NCBI RefSeq assembly: GCF_003635115.1
Contig: NZ_RBXJ01000002.1
Location: 620,001-684,000 of the forward strand
Direction: 5' to 3'
DNA: 64,000 bases
From: Microbacterium sp. AG1240
GTDB taxonomy: Bacteria > Actinomycetota > Actinomycetes > Actinomycetales > Microbacteriaceae
Shown here: piece by piece, positions 9,243 through 17,498 of the stretch
Layout: the number at the start of each line of letters is the position of its first letter
How positions within the stretch are numbered: position 1 is the first letter of the stretch
The notes under the pieces: model-generated
What the model saw: the letters and a program-made list of their open reading frames with translations, nothing else
Told to the model about the DNA's origin: nothing
Database searches by the model: none
Program-made: the position numbers and the translations under genes

Positions 9243-9248
9243 ACTGTA
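9243..9248 (-). promoter_or_regulatory. Leaderless -10 (TACAGT) for the DHA2 exporter
   Basis: TACAGT on the minus strand ends six bases before the ATG at 9236. Confidence 0.5.
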
Positions 9249-9264
9249 CGACCGTCGGCGGAAG

Positions 9265-9293
9265 GAGACAGGAATACCCCAGGGGGGTATCGT
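9265..9293 (+). promoter_or_regulatory. copA promoter with spacer occupied by the CsoR site
   Basis: GAGACA (9265-9270) and TATCGT (9288-9293) are separated by 17 bases. The spacer contains the palindromic copper operator, which also overlaps the -10. Predicted transcription start is near 9300, giving a short leader with AAGGAGG at 9311-9317. Confidence 0.55.
9274..9290. promoter_or_regulatory. CsoR-type copper operator
   Basis: ATACCCC-AGG-GGGGTAT is a perfect seven-base-arm palindrome matching the G/C-tract operators bound by CsoR-family copper-sensing repressors. Its place inside the copA promoter spacer fits copper-relieved repression. No csoR gene is in the window. Confidence 0.75.
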
Positions 9294-9321
9294 GGTTGTG
9301 GACGAGGACGAAGGAGGCGTG

Positions 9322-11586
9322 ATGGACCAGCACGACCCGACGGGACGACGCACCGCGGTCCTCGACATCGAGGGCATGACCTGCGCGAGCTGTGTGGCGC
9401 GCGTCGAGAAACGGTTGCGCGCCGTGGACGGCGTGGATGCGGCGGTCAACCTCGCCACGGAGTCGGCGCGGGTGACGTTCCCCGACGAGCTCGACGCCCA
9501 CGCGCTCGTCGCGGCGGTCCGCGGCGCGGGGTACGACGCGCGGGTGCGGCGCGACGAGACGGCGGCGGGCGCAGCATCCGCCCCCGCCCACGGTGCCGAG
9601 GGCCACGTGCACGACACCGAGGACCGCCCCGGGGCGACGTCGCTGCGTACGCGGCTGATCGTGAGCGCCGTGCTGGGACTGCCGGTCGTGGTGCTCGGAA
9701 TGGTGCCCGCGCTGCAGTTCACCGGCTGGCAGTGGGTCTCGTTCGTGCTCGTCACCCCGATCCTGTTCTGGGGCGGCTGGCCCTTCCACCGTGCGACGGT
9801 GGCCAACGCCCGCCACGGCGCGGCGACGATGGACACCCTGATCACCTTGGGCACGGTGGCCGCGTACCTGTGGAGCACGTGGGCGCTCTTCTTCGGCAAC
9901 GCCGGAGAGCTCGGTCTGCGGCACGACGTCGTGCTCTTCGGCCCCGTGCACGATGCCACCGCCCTCGTCTACTTCGAGGTCGTCGCCGCCGTGACCGTGT
10001 TCCTCCTCCTCGGCCGTTTCGTCGAGCAGCGCGCGACCCGGCGCGCCGGGTCGGCGCTGCGCTCGCTCCTCGAACTCGGTGCGAAGACCGTCGAGCTCCC
10101 CGACGGCACGACGGTGCCGATCGAGCACCTCGCCGTGGGGGAGCTCTTCGTGGTCCGCCCCGGCGGAACGATCGCCGCCGACGGCGCGGTCGTGGAGGGA
10201 ACGGCGTCGGTCGACGAGAGCATGCTCACGGGCGAGTCCGTGCCGGTCGACGTGGGCCCCGGCGACGCGGTCACCGGCGGCACCATCTCCGCGGACGGGC
10301 GCCTCGTGGTGAGGGCGACGTCGGTCGGCAGCGACAGCCGGCTCTCCCGGATCGCCCGTCTCGTCGAAGACGCCCAGCTGGGCAAGAGCCGCGTGCAGCG
10401 CCTCGCCGATCGCGTGTCGGCGATCTTCGTGCCGATCGTGATCGTGCTCGCCGTCGCCACTCTCGCCGCGTGGCTGCTGGCCGGGCAGCCTATCGCCGCC
10501 GGCTTCACCGCCGCGGTCGCCGTGCTCATCATCGCCTGCCCCTGCGCGCTCGGCCTGGCGACACCGATCGCCGTGCTCGTCGGCACGGGTCGTGCCGCGC
10601 AGCTGGGGATCCTCGTCACCGGTCCCGAAGCGCTCGAGTCGGCCGAGAAGATCGACACGGTCGTCCTCGACAAGACCGGCACCCTCACGGAGGGGCGAAT
10701 GACGGTGGCCTCGGTCGTGACCGACGGGGCGACCGACGCCGCCGAGGCGCTCGCGCTCGTCGCGGCGGTCGAGCGCGGCTCCGAGCACCCCGTCGCCCGG
10801 GCGATCGTCTCGGCGGCCGGGGTCGGTGCGGTGGCCGACGACGTCCGCTCGCTCGCCGGTCGCGGTGTGATCGGCACGGTCGACGGCACCGCCGTCTTCG
10901 CCGGCCGCCCGGCGTTCGCGGCCGAGCAGGGCGCGGAGCTCTCGCCCGTGCTCGCCGATGCCGTCGCCGCGGGCGAGCGTCGGGGCACCGTGGTGGTCGC
11001 CGGCTGGGCCGTGGGCGAGGAGCGCCCCCGGGCGCGCGCCGTCTTCGAGATCGCCGACACCGTGCGCGCCGAGAGCGCCGGCGCGGTCGCCGACCTGCGC
11101 GGCCTGGGCCTCGAGGTCGTGCTGCTCACCGGCGACAACGCCGGGGTCGCCGAGGCGGTGGCCCGCGAACTGGGCATCGACACGGTGCGCGCCGGGGTGC
11201 TCCCCGAGGGCAAGCTCGCCGAGATCGAGAGCCTGCGCGCCGACGGTCGCGTCGTGGCGATGGTCGGCGACGGCGTGAACGATGCGGCCGCCCTCGCCGC
11301 CGCCGACCTCGGGATCGCCATGGGCGGGGGAGCGGATGCGGCGATGCACGCCGGAGACGTGACGCTCGTGCGCAGCGACCCGCGCGCGATCGTCACCGCC
11401 GTCCGGCTCAGCCGCCGCACGATGGGGGTCATCCGCGGCAACCTGTTCTGGGCGTTCGCGTACAACGTCGCCGCCCTCCCCCTGGCGGCGCTGGGGCTGC
11501 TGAACCCCATGCTCGCCGGGGCGGCGATGGCGTTCTCGAGCGTGTTTGTCGTACTCAACAGCCTGCGCCTGCGACGCGCCCGGTGA
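9322..11586 (+). CDS. copA: Copper-translocating P1B-type ATPase
   Basis: A 754-residue heavy-metal pump that would export Cu(I) across the membrane using ATP. It has one N-terminal metal-binding domain with GMTCASC (residues 18-24), a His-containing linker (HVHDTED) and the membrane CPC motif (Cys406-Pro-Cys408). The phosphorylated Asp450 is in DKTGT, with SEHP and the hinge GDGVNDAAAL further on. ATG 9322 is preferred over GTG 9292, because the latter lies at the operator and before the predicted transcription start; AAGGAGG is at 9311-9317. Substrate choice (Cu rather than Ag or Zn) rests on CPC plus the CsoR operator. Confidence 0.93.
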   Translation: MDQHDPTGRRTAVLDIEGMTCASCVARVEKRLRAVDGVDAAVNLATESARVTFPDELDAHALVAAVRGAGYDARVRRDETAAGAASAPAHGAEGHVHDTEDRPGATSLRTRLIVSAVLGLPVVVLGMVPALQFTGWQWVSFVLVTPILFWGGWPFHRATVANARHGAATMDTLITLGTVAAYLWSTWALFFGNAGELGLRHDVVLFGPVHDATALVYFEVVAAVTVFLLLGRFVEQRATRRAGSALRSLLELGAKTVELPDGTTVPIEHLAVGELFVVRPGGTIAADGAVVEGTASVDESMLTGESVPVDVGPGDAVTGGTISADGRLVVRATSVGSDSRLSRIARLVEDAQLGKSRVQRLADRVSAIFVPIVIVLAVATLAAWLLAGQPIAAGFTAAVAVLIIACPCALGLATPIAVLVGTGRAAQLGILVTGPEALESAEKIDTVVLDKTGTLTEGRMTVASVVTDGATDAAEALALVAAVERGSEHPVARAIVSAAGVGAVADDVRSLAGRGVIGTVDGTAVFAGRPAFAAEQGAELSPVLADAVAAGERRGTVVVAGWAVGEERPRARAVFEIADTVRAESAGAVADLRGLGLEVVLLTGDNAGVAEAVARELGIDTVRAGVLPEGKLAEIESLRADGRVVAMVGDGVNDAAALAAADLGIAMGGGADAAMHAGDVTLVRSDPRAIVTAVRLSRRTMGVIRGNLFWAFAYNVAALPLAALGLLNPMLAGAAMAFSSVFVVLNSLRLRRAR

Positions 11587-11885
11587 CGGCGACCGGGGGC
11601 GCCGCGCCCGTCGGCTGAGATCGAACGGCGTCGCCGAGGCCCCCGCGGCGGGCGTCCTCGTGGCGGGGGAGTGATGTGTCGGCACCAGACGCTAGACTGG
11701 GCATCGGGGACCACTCGCGGGAACGTGCCGCACTCGCCGGAACGAATCGGCCAGCATGCCGATTCCGCGTCCGTTCGACGGTCCCTCCCCGCGTGCGTGA
11801 CGGCTGACCGCCCCCGCGGGATCGTAGACAACACCGGCTCGACCGGTCATCGCCGGGTCATCCGGCTGACACGCTCAGGAGGAGC
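11587..11885 (+). other. 299-base intergenic region with a putative promoter
   Basis: A TAGACT -10-like hexamer lies at 11693-11698, with no strong -35 (AGTGAT-like sequence about 17 bases upstream). This would give the helicase gene a leader of about 180 bases. I see no ORF of note, no riboswitch I recognise and no strong terminator for copA. Confidence 0.35.
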
Positions 11886-14045
11886 ATGCCGACCACGGCA
11901 CCCGCCGCGCAGAACAACTCGTCGCGGCGCAGAAAGACTTCCGCGGCACGCCGCGACGACGAAGCACCCCTCATCCCGATCCTCGCCCGCAAGGTGCGCG
12001 AGGTCGAGGCCAAGGCGCAGCGGGGCAAGCTCGGCCCGACCAATCGCGTCAAGTTCCAGGTGATCGCCTTCCTGGTGCGTGAAGAGCGTGCGCGAGTGAA
12101 GGCCGAGGCCGAACTCGACGCCGGTGCTCGCGCCGAGCTGCTCAAGCGTCTCGACGGGGTGGCGACCATCCTCGCCAAGACCGCCGCGCGCGACACGTCG
12201 CTCATCCAGCTGCTCGAGGTCGACCAGGCCACCTCGCCGGTGGCTCGGCGCATGCGCCGCGACTGGCTCATCGAGTCGGGCGCGGAGCTGCCGCCGGACG
12301 AGCTCATCATCACCGATGTGGCGCCGGTCTCGCAGCCGGTCGTGCCGGCCGGGCTCGCCGAGCGCCAGGTGGTGCCGCCCGCGATCGAGTCGCGCCAGAT
12401 GGCCAACCCCTTCCTCGCGCCCGATCTGACCGCCGCCGTGTCCCAGAACGCGCCGCGCCGCCGGCTCGACGGCTGGGAGCTCATGGGTCCGCTGTTCAAG
12501 GCCTTCGAGACGGGCGCGGGCGGATCCGCCGCATCCATGGCCCTTCCCGAGGTGCCCGAGTTCGACCGGCTGTCGCCCAAGGGCCTCGAGGTCATGGCGC
12601 ATCAGTCCCGTTTCCTCGAGTCGGTCCGCGAGGGGCACCGCAGCTTCCTCCTCGCAGACGAGCCGGGCCTCGGAAAGACCGCTCAGTCGGTACTCGCCGC
12701 GTCGGTGGCGGGTGCCTACCCGTTGCTGGTGGTCGTGCCGAACGTCGTGAAGATGAACTGGCTGCGCGAGGTCGGCCGTTGGACGCCGCAGCGACGGGCC
12801 ACCGTCGTCAGCGGTGACGGGCGCGACGTCGACGCCTTCGCCGACGTCTTCATCGTCAACTACGAGATCCTCGACCGCCACCTGTCGTGGCTGGGCTCGA
12901 TCGGCCTCAAGGGCATGGTCGTCGACGAGGCGCACTTCATCAAGAACCTCACGTCGCAGCGATCGCAGAACGTGCTGGCGCTCGCCGGGCGCATCCGCGA
13001 ACAGGTGCGCGATCCGCTGATGCTCGCTCTCACGGGTACGCCGCTGATCAACGACGTCGAGGACTTCGACGCGATCTGGCGCTTCCTCGGCTGGACGCTG
13101 GGCGAGAAGCCCGGTGCCGAGCTCATGGACAAGCTCGAGTCGACCGGCCTCACCCCGGCCGACAAGGCCTTCTACCCGGAGGCGCGCGAGGCCGTCATCT
13201 CGATGGGCATCGTCCGCCGCAAGAAGAAGGACGTCGCAGCCGACCTGCCCGACAAGCTCATCGCAGACCTCCCGGTCGAGCTCGACGACGAATTCGGTCG
13301 CTCGGTGCGCCAGGCCGAGCGCGAGCTCGGCGAACGACTCGCCGCGCGGTACCGCCGCATCCTCGAGGCCCGCGGCGACCGCGGCCTCGCTCCCGGCGAG
13401 ATGGACGACGACATCGTGCGCCTGGTCGCGCACAACGAGCTCGAGGAGTCGAAGGCCGCCGGCACGGGCTCCGAGAACGTGTTCACGATGGTGCGCAAGA
13501 TCGGCCAGGCCAAGGCCCACCTCGCCGCCGACTACGCGGTGCAGCTGCAGCGCTCCGTCGGCAAGGTGGTCTTCTTCGCCAAGCACATCGATGTGATGGA
13601 TGCTGCGGAGTCCCACTTCGCCGCGTCGGGTCTTCGCACCGTCTCCATCCGCGGAGACCAGACGACCCCGGCCCGGCAGCTCGCGATCGACGCGTTCAAC
13701 AACGATCCGGGCGTCGGGATCGCGGTGTGCTCGCTCACCGCAGCCGGCGTCGGGCTCAACATGCAGGCCGCGTCCAACGTCGTGCTGGCGGAGCTGAGCT
13801 GGACCGCCGCCGAGCAGACGCAGGCCATCGACCGCGTGCACCGCATCGGTCAGGAAGAGCCCGTGACCGCCTGGCGGATCATCGCGGCGCACACGATCGA
13901 CACGAAGATCGCCGAGCTCATCGACTCCAAGCAGGGTCTGGCCGCTCGCGCCCTCGACGGCGAAGCGGTCGACCCGGCATCGAGCGACTCGGTGCAGCTG
14001 AGCGCGCTCATGCACGTGCTGCGACGCACTCTGGGCGGCGAGTGA
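11886..14045 (+). CDS. SNF2-family DNA-dependent ATPase / helicase
   Basis: A 719-residue SF2 translocase of the SNF2 group, closest in layout to compact SMARCAL1/RapA-like bacterial proteins. After a charged, probably coiled N-terminal region (about 1-240), the ATPase core has ADEPGLGKTAQS (Walker A, Lys264), DEAH at residues 347-350, LALTGTPLIND (motif III) and a C-terminal lobe ending with the RVHRIGQ motif VI. No nuclease, zinc-finger or HIRAN domain is visible. ATG 11886 follows AGGAGG closely. It is not in an obvious restriction or defence cluster, so a repair or chromosome-maintenance role is the cautious inference. Confidence 0.85.
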   Translation: MPTTAPAAQNNSSRRRKTSAARRDDEAPLIPILARKVREVEAKAQRGKLGPTNRVKFQVIAFLVREERARVKAEAELDAGARAELLKRLDGVATILAKTAARDTSLIQLLEVDQATSPVARRMRRDWLIESGAELPPDELIITDVAPVSQPVVPAGLAERQVVPPAIESRQMANPFLAPDLTAAVSQNAPRRRLDGWELMGPLFKAFETGAGGSAASMALPEVPEFDRLSPKGLEVMAHQSRFLESVREGHRSFLLADEPGLGKTAQSVLAASVAGAYPLLVVVPNVVKMNWLREVGRWTPQRRATVVSGDGRDVDAFADVFIVNYEILDRHLSWLGSIGLKGMVVDEAHFIKNLTSQRSQNVLALAGRIREQVRDPLMLALTGTPLINDVEDFDAIWRFLGWTLGEKPGAELMDKLESTGLTPADKAFYPEAREAVISMGIVRRKKKDVAADLPDKLIADLPVELDDEFGRSVRQAERELGERLAARYRRILEARGDRGLAPGEMDDDIVRLVAHNELEESKAAGTGSENVFTMVRKIGQAKAHLAADYAVQLQRSVGKVVFFAKHIDVMDAAESHFAASGLRTVSIRGDQTTPARQLAIDAFNNDPGVGIAVCSLTAAGVGLNMQAASNVVLAELSWTAAEQTQAIDRVHRIGQEEPVTAWRIIAAHTIDTKIAELIDSKQGLAARALDGEAVDPASSDSVQLSALMHVLRRTLGGE

Positions 14046-14123
14046 TCCGGGTGCGGCGGCGGGAGACCGGCCGCCGCACCCGCCCACGCGCCCGCCGAGT
14101 GGCTGACGCGTCGCCTGCGACGC

Positions 14124-14129
14124 TATGGT
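14124..14129 (+). promoter_or_regulatory. Putative -10 (TATGGT) for pfkA
   Basis: TATGGT lies 52 bases before the pfkA ATG. GAGGA near 14169 would be the ribosome site, so this gene appears leadered. Confidence 0.4.
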
Positions 14130-14181
14130 CGGTGTGGCAACGTCGCCGGCTCTCCCACCCGACACAGCGAGGACCACAGCT

Positions 14182-15210
14182 ATGAAGATCGGCATCCTGA
14201 CGAGCGGCGGCGACTGCCCCGGTCTCAACGCCGTCATCCGCGGAATCGTGCTCAAGGGCACGACGAACTACGACATCGAGTTCGTGGGCATCCGAGACGG
14301 CTGGCGAGGCGTCGTCGACGCCGACTTCTTCCCGCTCACCCGTCACGAGGTGAAGGGGCTGTCGAAGGTCGGCGGCACCATCCTCGGCACGAGCCGCACC
14401 AACCCCTACGAGGGCACCCGCGGCGGTGCTGAGAACATCGCCAAGACCCTCTACGGTCACCGCATCGACGGCATCGTCGCGATCGGCGGCGAGGGAACGC
14501 TCGCGGCGGCCGACCGCCTCTCGAACGACGGCATCAACGTCATCGGGGTGCCGAAGACCATCGACAACGACCTGCGCGCGACCGATTACTCCTTCGGTTT
14601 CGACACCGCGGTCAACATCGCCACCGACGCGATGGACCGCCTGCGCACGACGGGTGACTCCCATCAGCGGTGCATGGTCGCCGAGGTGATGGGCCGCCAC
14701 GTCGGCTGGATCGCCTTGCACGCCGGCATCGCCGCGGGCGCCCACGTCATCTGCATCCCCGAGGTGCCGCTCTCGCTCGACGAGATCGTCGACCAGGTCA
14801 CGCGCGCCCACGACCGCGGCCGTGCGCCGCTCATCGTGGTGTCCGAGGGCTTCACGCTCAAGGGCATGAACGAGGCCTTCAGCGACAAGGGCCTCGACGC
14901 GTTCAACCGCCCCCGCCTCGGCGGGATCAGCGAGGTGCTCGCTCCCGAGATCGAGCGCATCACGGGTATCGAGACCCGCTCGACGGTACTCGGCCACATC
15001 CAGCGCGGCGGATCGCCCTCGGGCTTCGACCGCGTGCTCGCGACGCGTCTGGGGCTCCACGCCGCCGACGCGCTCTTCGAGCAGGACTGGGGCCAGATGG
15101 TGGCCATGCGCGGCACCGACATCGTCCGCGTCCCGTTCGCCGACGCGCTCGGCGAGCTCAACACCGTGCCGCTCTACCGCTACGAAGAGGCCGCCGCGCT
15201 GTTCGGTTGA
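14182..15210 (+). CDS. pfkA: 6-phosphofructokinase (group III type)
   Basis: A 342-residue phosphofructokinase for the committing step of glycolysis. It has LTSGGDCPGLNAVIR, GGEGT (Gly105) in the phosphoryl-donor site, PKTIDND with the catalytic aspartate, and GHIQRGGSPS. In this family Gly rather than Asp at the position equivalent to E. coli 104 favours ATP as donor. Lys125, where ATP-only enzymes usually have Gly, marks the actinobacterial mixed group, so pyrophosphate use cannot be excluded. It stands as a single gene with a strong hairpin downstream. Confidence 0.93.
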   Translation: MKIGILTSGGDCPGLNAVIRGIVLKGTTNYDIEFVGIRDGWRGVVDADFFPLTRHEVKGLSKVGGTILGTSRTNPYEGTRGGAENIAKTLYGHRIDGIVAIGGEGTLAAADRLSNDGINVIGVPKTIDNDLRATDYSFGFDTAVNIATDAMDRLRTTGDSHQRCMVAEVMGRHVGWIALHAGIAAGAHVICIPEVPLSLDEIVDQVTRAHDRGRAPLIVVSEGFTLKGMNEAFSDKGLDAFNRPRLGGISEVLAPEIERITGIETRSTVLGHIQRGGSPSGFDRVLATRLGLHAADALFEQDWGQMVAMRGTDIVRVPFADALGELNTVPLYRYEEAAALFG

Positions 15211-15235
15211 TCCCGTCCGGCGCCCGACGGAAGAC

Positions 15236-15286
15236 AAGGGCCCGGCGTAGGACGATCCGACCGAGATCGTCCTACGCCGGGCCCTT
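15236..15286. terminator. Bidirectional terminator between convergent pfkA and the oligopeptidase gene
   Basis: A perfect 22-base inverted repeat, arms 15236-15257 and 15265-15286, with a seven-base loop. It lies between converging genes. Confidence 0.75.
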
Positions 15287-15336
15287 CACCTACCTGCGCG
15301 ACCGGCGAGCGGATGCTGCGCGCCGGTCGCGCGCGG

Positions 15337-17457
15337 TCAGGACGCGTCGGCGACGCCGAGCACGTCGAGCAGCCAGGCGAGCTCGAACGCCCGCTCGCGC
15401 CAGGAGTTGTACCGACCGCTGACTCCGCCGTGACCGGCGACCATCTCGCACTTCAGCATCGCGTCGGCGCCCACCTCGCGCAGGCGCGCGACCCACTTCG
15501 CGGGTTCGACGTACAGCACGCGCGTGTCGTTGAGCGACGTGACGGCGAGGATGCGGGGGTAGGCGACGCCCTCGCGCACATTCTCGTACGGCGAGTACGA
15601 CTTCATGTACGCGTAGACGTCGGCGTCGTGCAGCGGGTCGCCCCACTCGTCCCACTCGATGACGGTCAACGGGAGGGAGGGATCGAGGATCGTGGTGAGC
15701 GCGTCGACGAACGGGACGCTCGCGAGCACACCCGCGAACAGCTCGGGGGCGAGGTTCGCGATCGCGCCCATCAGGAGGCCGCCGGCGCTACCGCCCTCCG
15801 CCACCATCCGGTCGGGGGTCGTGTAGCCCGCCTCGACGAGGTGGCGCGCGGCGTCGACGAAGTCGGTGAACGTGTTGCGCTTGGCGAGCGTCTTCCCGTC
15901 CTCGTACCACTGCCGGCCCATCTCGCCGCCACCGCGCACGTGCGCGACGGCGAAGACGACGCCCCGGTCGAGCTCCGACAACCTCGCCACCGAGAAGCCG
16001 GGCTCGATCGAGTGCTCGTACGACCCGTATCCGTAGAGGTGAAGCGGACGCGGTGCCGCGCCCACCTCGCCGAACGAGCGCTTCCACACCAGCGAGATTG
16101 GCACGCGGGTGCCGTCCTGCGCGGTGGCCCACACGCGCGCCTGACCGTAGTCGACGGAGTCGTAGCCGCCGAGTACGGGCTGACGCTTGCGCAGCAGCAG
16201 CTCGCCGGTGGCGACCTCGTAGTCGAAGACGGTGCCGGGGGTGACGAACGAGCCGTAACCGACCCGCAGGAGGGGCGGCGCCCACTCGGGATTGCCGCCC
16301 GTGCCGACGCTGTAGAGCGGCTCGTCGAATTCGATCTCGCGCACCGCGCCGTCGGCGTAGTCGAGCATGCCGAGCCGGGGCAGGCCGTCGCGGCGGTAAC
16401 CGACCACCCCCCAGTCGCGGAAGGTATCGACGCCGAGCAGCCGCTGACCCGGCCGGTGGGCGATCACGACGGAGCGTTCGCCCTGGGGGTCGGATGCGGC
16501 GACCCGCACCAGCTCGAAGTCGAGAGCGTCGTCGTTGTGGAGCACGTAGAGCACGTCCTCGCCGTCCACCACGGCGTCGGAGGCGGAGTACTCCACCCCC
16601 TCGCGGCGCGGCCAGATCACGCGCGGTTCGCCGCGCAGGTCGTCGGCGTCGAGGATCCACTCCTCCGACGTGATCGACGAGCCGACGTCGATGACGAGAT
16701 AGCGGTCGCTGCGGGTGAAGCCCGCGCCGACCCAGTACCGCTCGTCGGGCTCGGTGAACAGCTTGACGTCGTCGTCGACCGGCGTGCCGATCTCGTGGAG
16801 CCACACGGTGTCGGGGCGCCAGGCGTCGTCGACGGTCGTGTAGACCACGTAGCGACCGTCTGGAGAGAACGAGGCGCCCGCGAAGGTGTCGGGGATCTCG
16901 TCGGCGAGGTTCTCGCCGGTGGCGAGGTCGCGGACGCGAAGGGTGTAGCGCTCGTCGCCGGCCACGTCGACGCCGTAGAGCATGCGCTCGCCGTCGGTGG
17001 AGACCTCGAAGCTGCCGAGAGAGAAGAAGTCGGTGCCCTCGGCCTCGATGTTGCCGTCGAGGAGCACCTGCTCGCCGGGGACGGGCTCTCCCGGGGTGAG
17101 CTCGGGCGGCGTCCAGTCGTCGGGCGAGGCCAGGGGAGCGCGGCACTGGATGCCGTACTGGCTGCCCTCGACGGTGCGGCCGTAGTACCACCACGCGCCG
17201 CGCCGGCTGGGCACGGACAGGTCGGTCTCGAGGGTGCGGCCCTTGATCTCCTCGAACACCTGCTCGCGGAGCCCCTCGAGGTGCGCCGTTCGGGCATCGG
17301 TGTACGCGTTCTCGGCCTCGAGGTGGGACAGGACCGCCGCATCCTCCTTCGCGCGGAACCACTCGTACGGGTCGTCGAAGGTGTCGCCGTGGTGGGAGCG
17401 GATCGTCGAGCGGCGCTCGGCGACGGGGGGATCGGGAAGGGCCTGGGCGTCGTTCAC
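15337..17457 (-). CDS. S9A-family oligopeptidase (protease II / oligopeptidase B type)
   Basis: A 706-residue cytoplasmic serine peptidase that cleaves short peptides. The N-terminal three-quarters is a seven-bladed propeller-type region starting after DPYEWFRAKED. The C-terminal alpha/beta hydrolase carries Ser557 in GGSAGG, Asp644 in SLNDTRV and His676 in GHGGVSGR, a complete triad. Similarity to oligopeptidase B suggests cleavage after basic residues, but specificity is inferred. There is no signal peptide. GTG 17457 is supported by a TAGCGT -10 six bases upstream. Confidence 0.92.
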   Translation of the reverse strand: MNDAQALPDPPVAERRSTIRSHHGDTFDDPYEWFRAKEDAAVLSHLEAENAYTDARTAHLEGLREQVFEEIKGRTLETDLSVPSRRGAWWYYGRTVEGSQYGIQCRAPLASPDDWTPPELTPGEPVPGEQVLLDGNIEAEGTDFFSLGSFEVSTDGERMLYGVDVAGDERYTLRVRDLATGENLADEIPDTFAGASFSPDGRYVVYTTVDDAWRPDTVWLHEIGTPVDDDVKLFTEPDERYWVGAGFTRSDRYLVIDVGSSITSEEWILDADDLRGEPRVIWPRREGVEYSASDAVVDGEDVLYVLHNDDALDFELVRVAASDPQGERSVVIAHRPGQRLLGVDTFRDWGVVGYRRDGLPRLGMLDYADGAVREIEFDEPLYSVGTGGNPEWAPPLLRVGYGSFVTPGTVFDYEVATGELLLRKRQPVLGGYDSVDYGQARVWATAQDGTRVPISLVWKRSFGEVGAAPRPLHLYGYGSYEHSIEPGFSVARLSELDRGVVFAVAHVRGGGEMGRQWYEDGKTLAKRNTFTDFVDAARHLVEAGYTTPDRMVAEGGSAGGLLMGAIANLAPELFAGVLASVPFVDALTTILDPSLPLTVIEWDEWGDPLHDADVYAYMKSYSPYENVREGVAYPRILAVTSLNDTRVLYVEPAKWVARLREVGADAMLKCEMVAGHGGVSGRYNSWRERAFELAWLLDVLGVADAS

Positions 17458-17463
17458 GATCCC

Positions 17464-17469
17464 ACGCTA
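17464..17469 (-). promoter_or_regulatory. Leaderless -10 (TAGCGT) for the oligopeptidase gene
   Basis: TAGCGT on the minus strand ends six bases before the GTG at 17457, inside a 41-base gap to the next gene. Confidence 0.5.
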
Positions 17470-17498
17470 GCCGAGGACCGACGCCCTCCGGCCGGTCG

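Noticed and set aside
9292..9322. GTG 9292 as copA start
   Set aside because: It lies at the -10/operator, before the predicted transcription start, with no ribosome site.
7476..11618. Very long open frame, plus strand, overlapping deoC, the exporter and copA
   Set aside because: Arg/Ala/Gly-rich translation without domains, opposite or out of frame with genes that have clear motifs. High GC keeps such frames open.
9241..11685. Long minus-strand frame across copA
   Set aside because: Antisense to a well-supported ATPase; no homology-like features or start signal.
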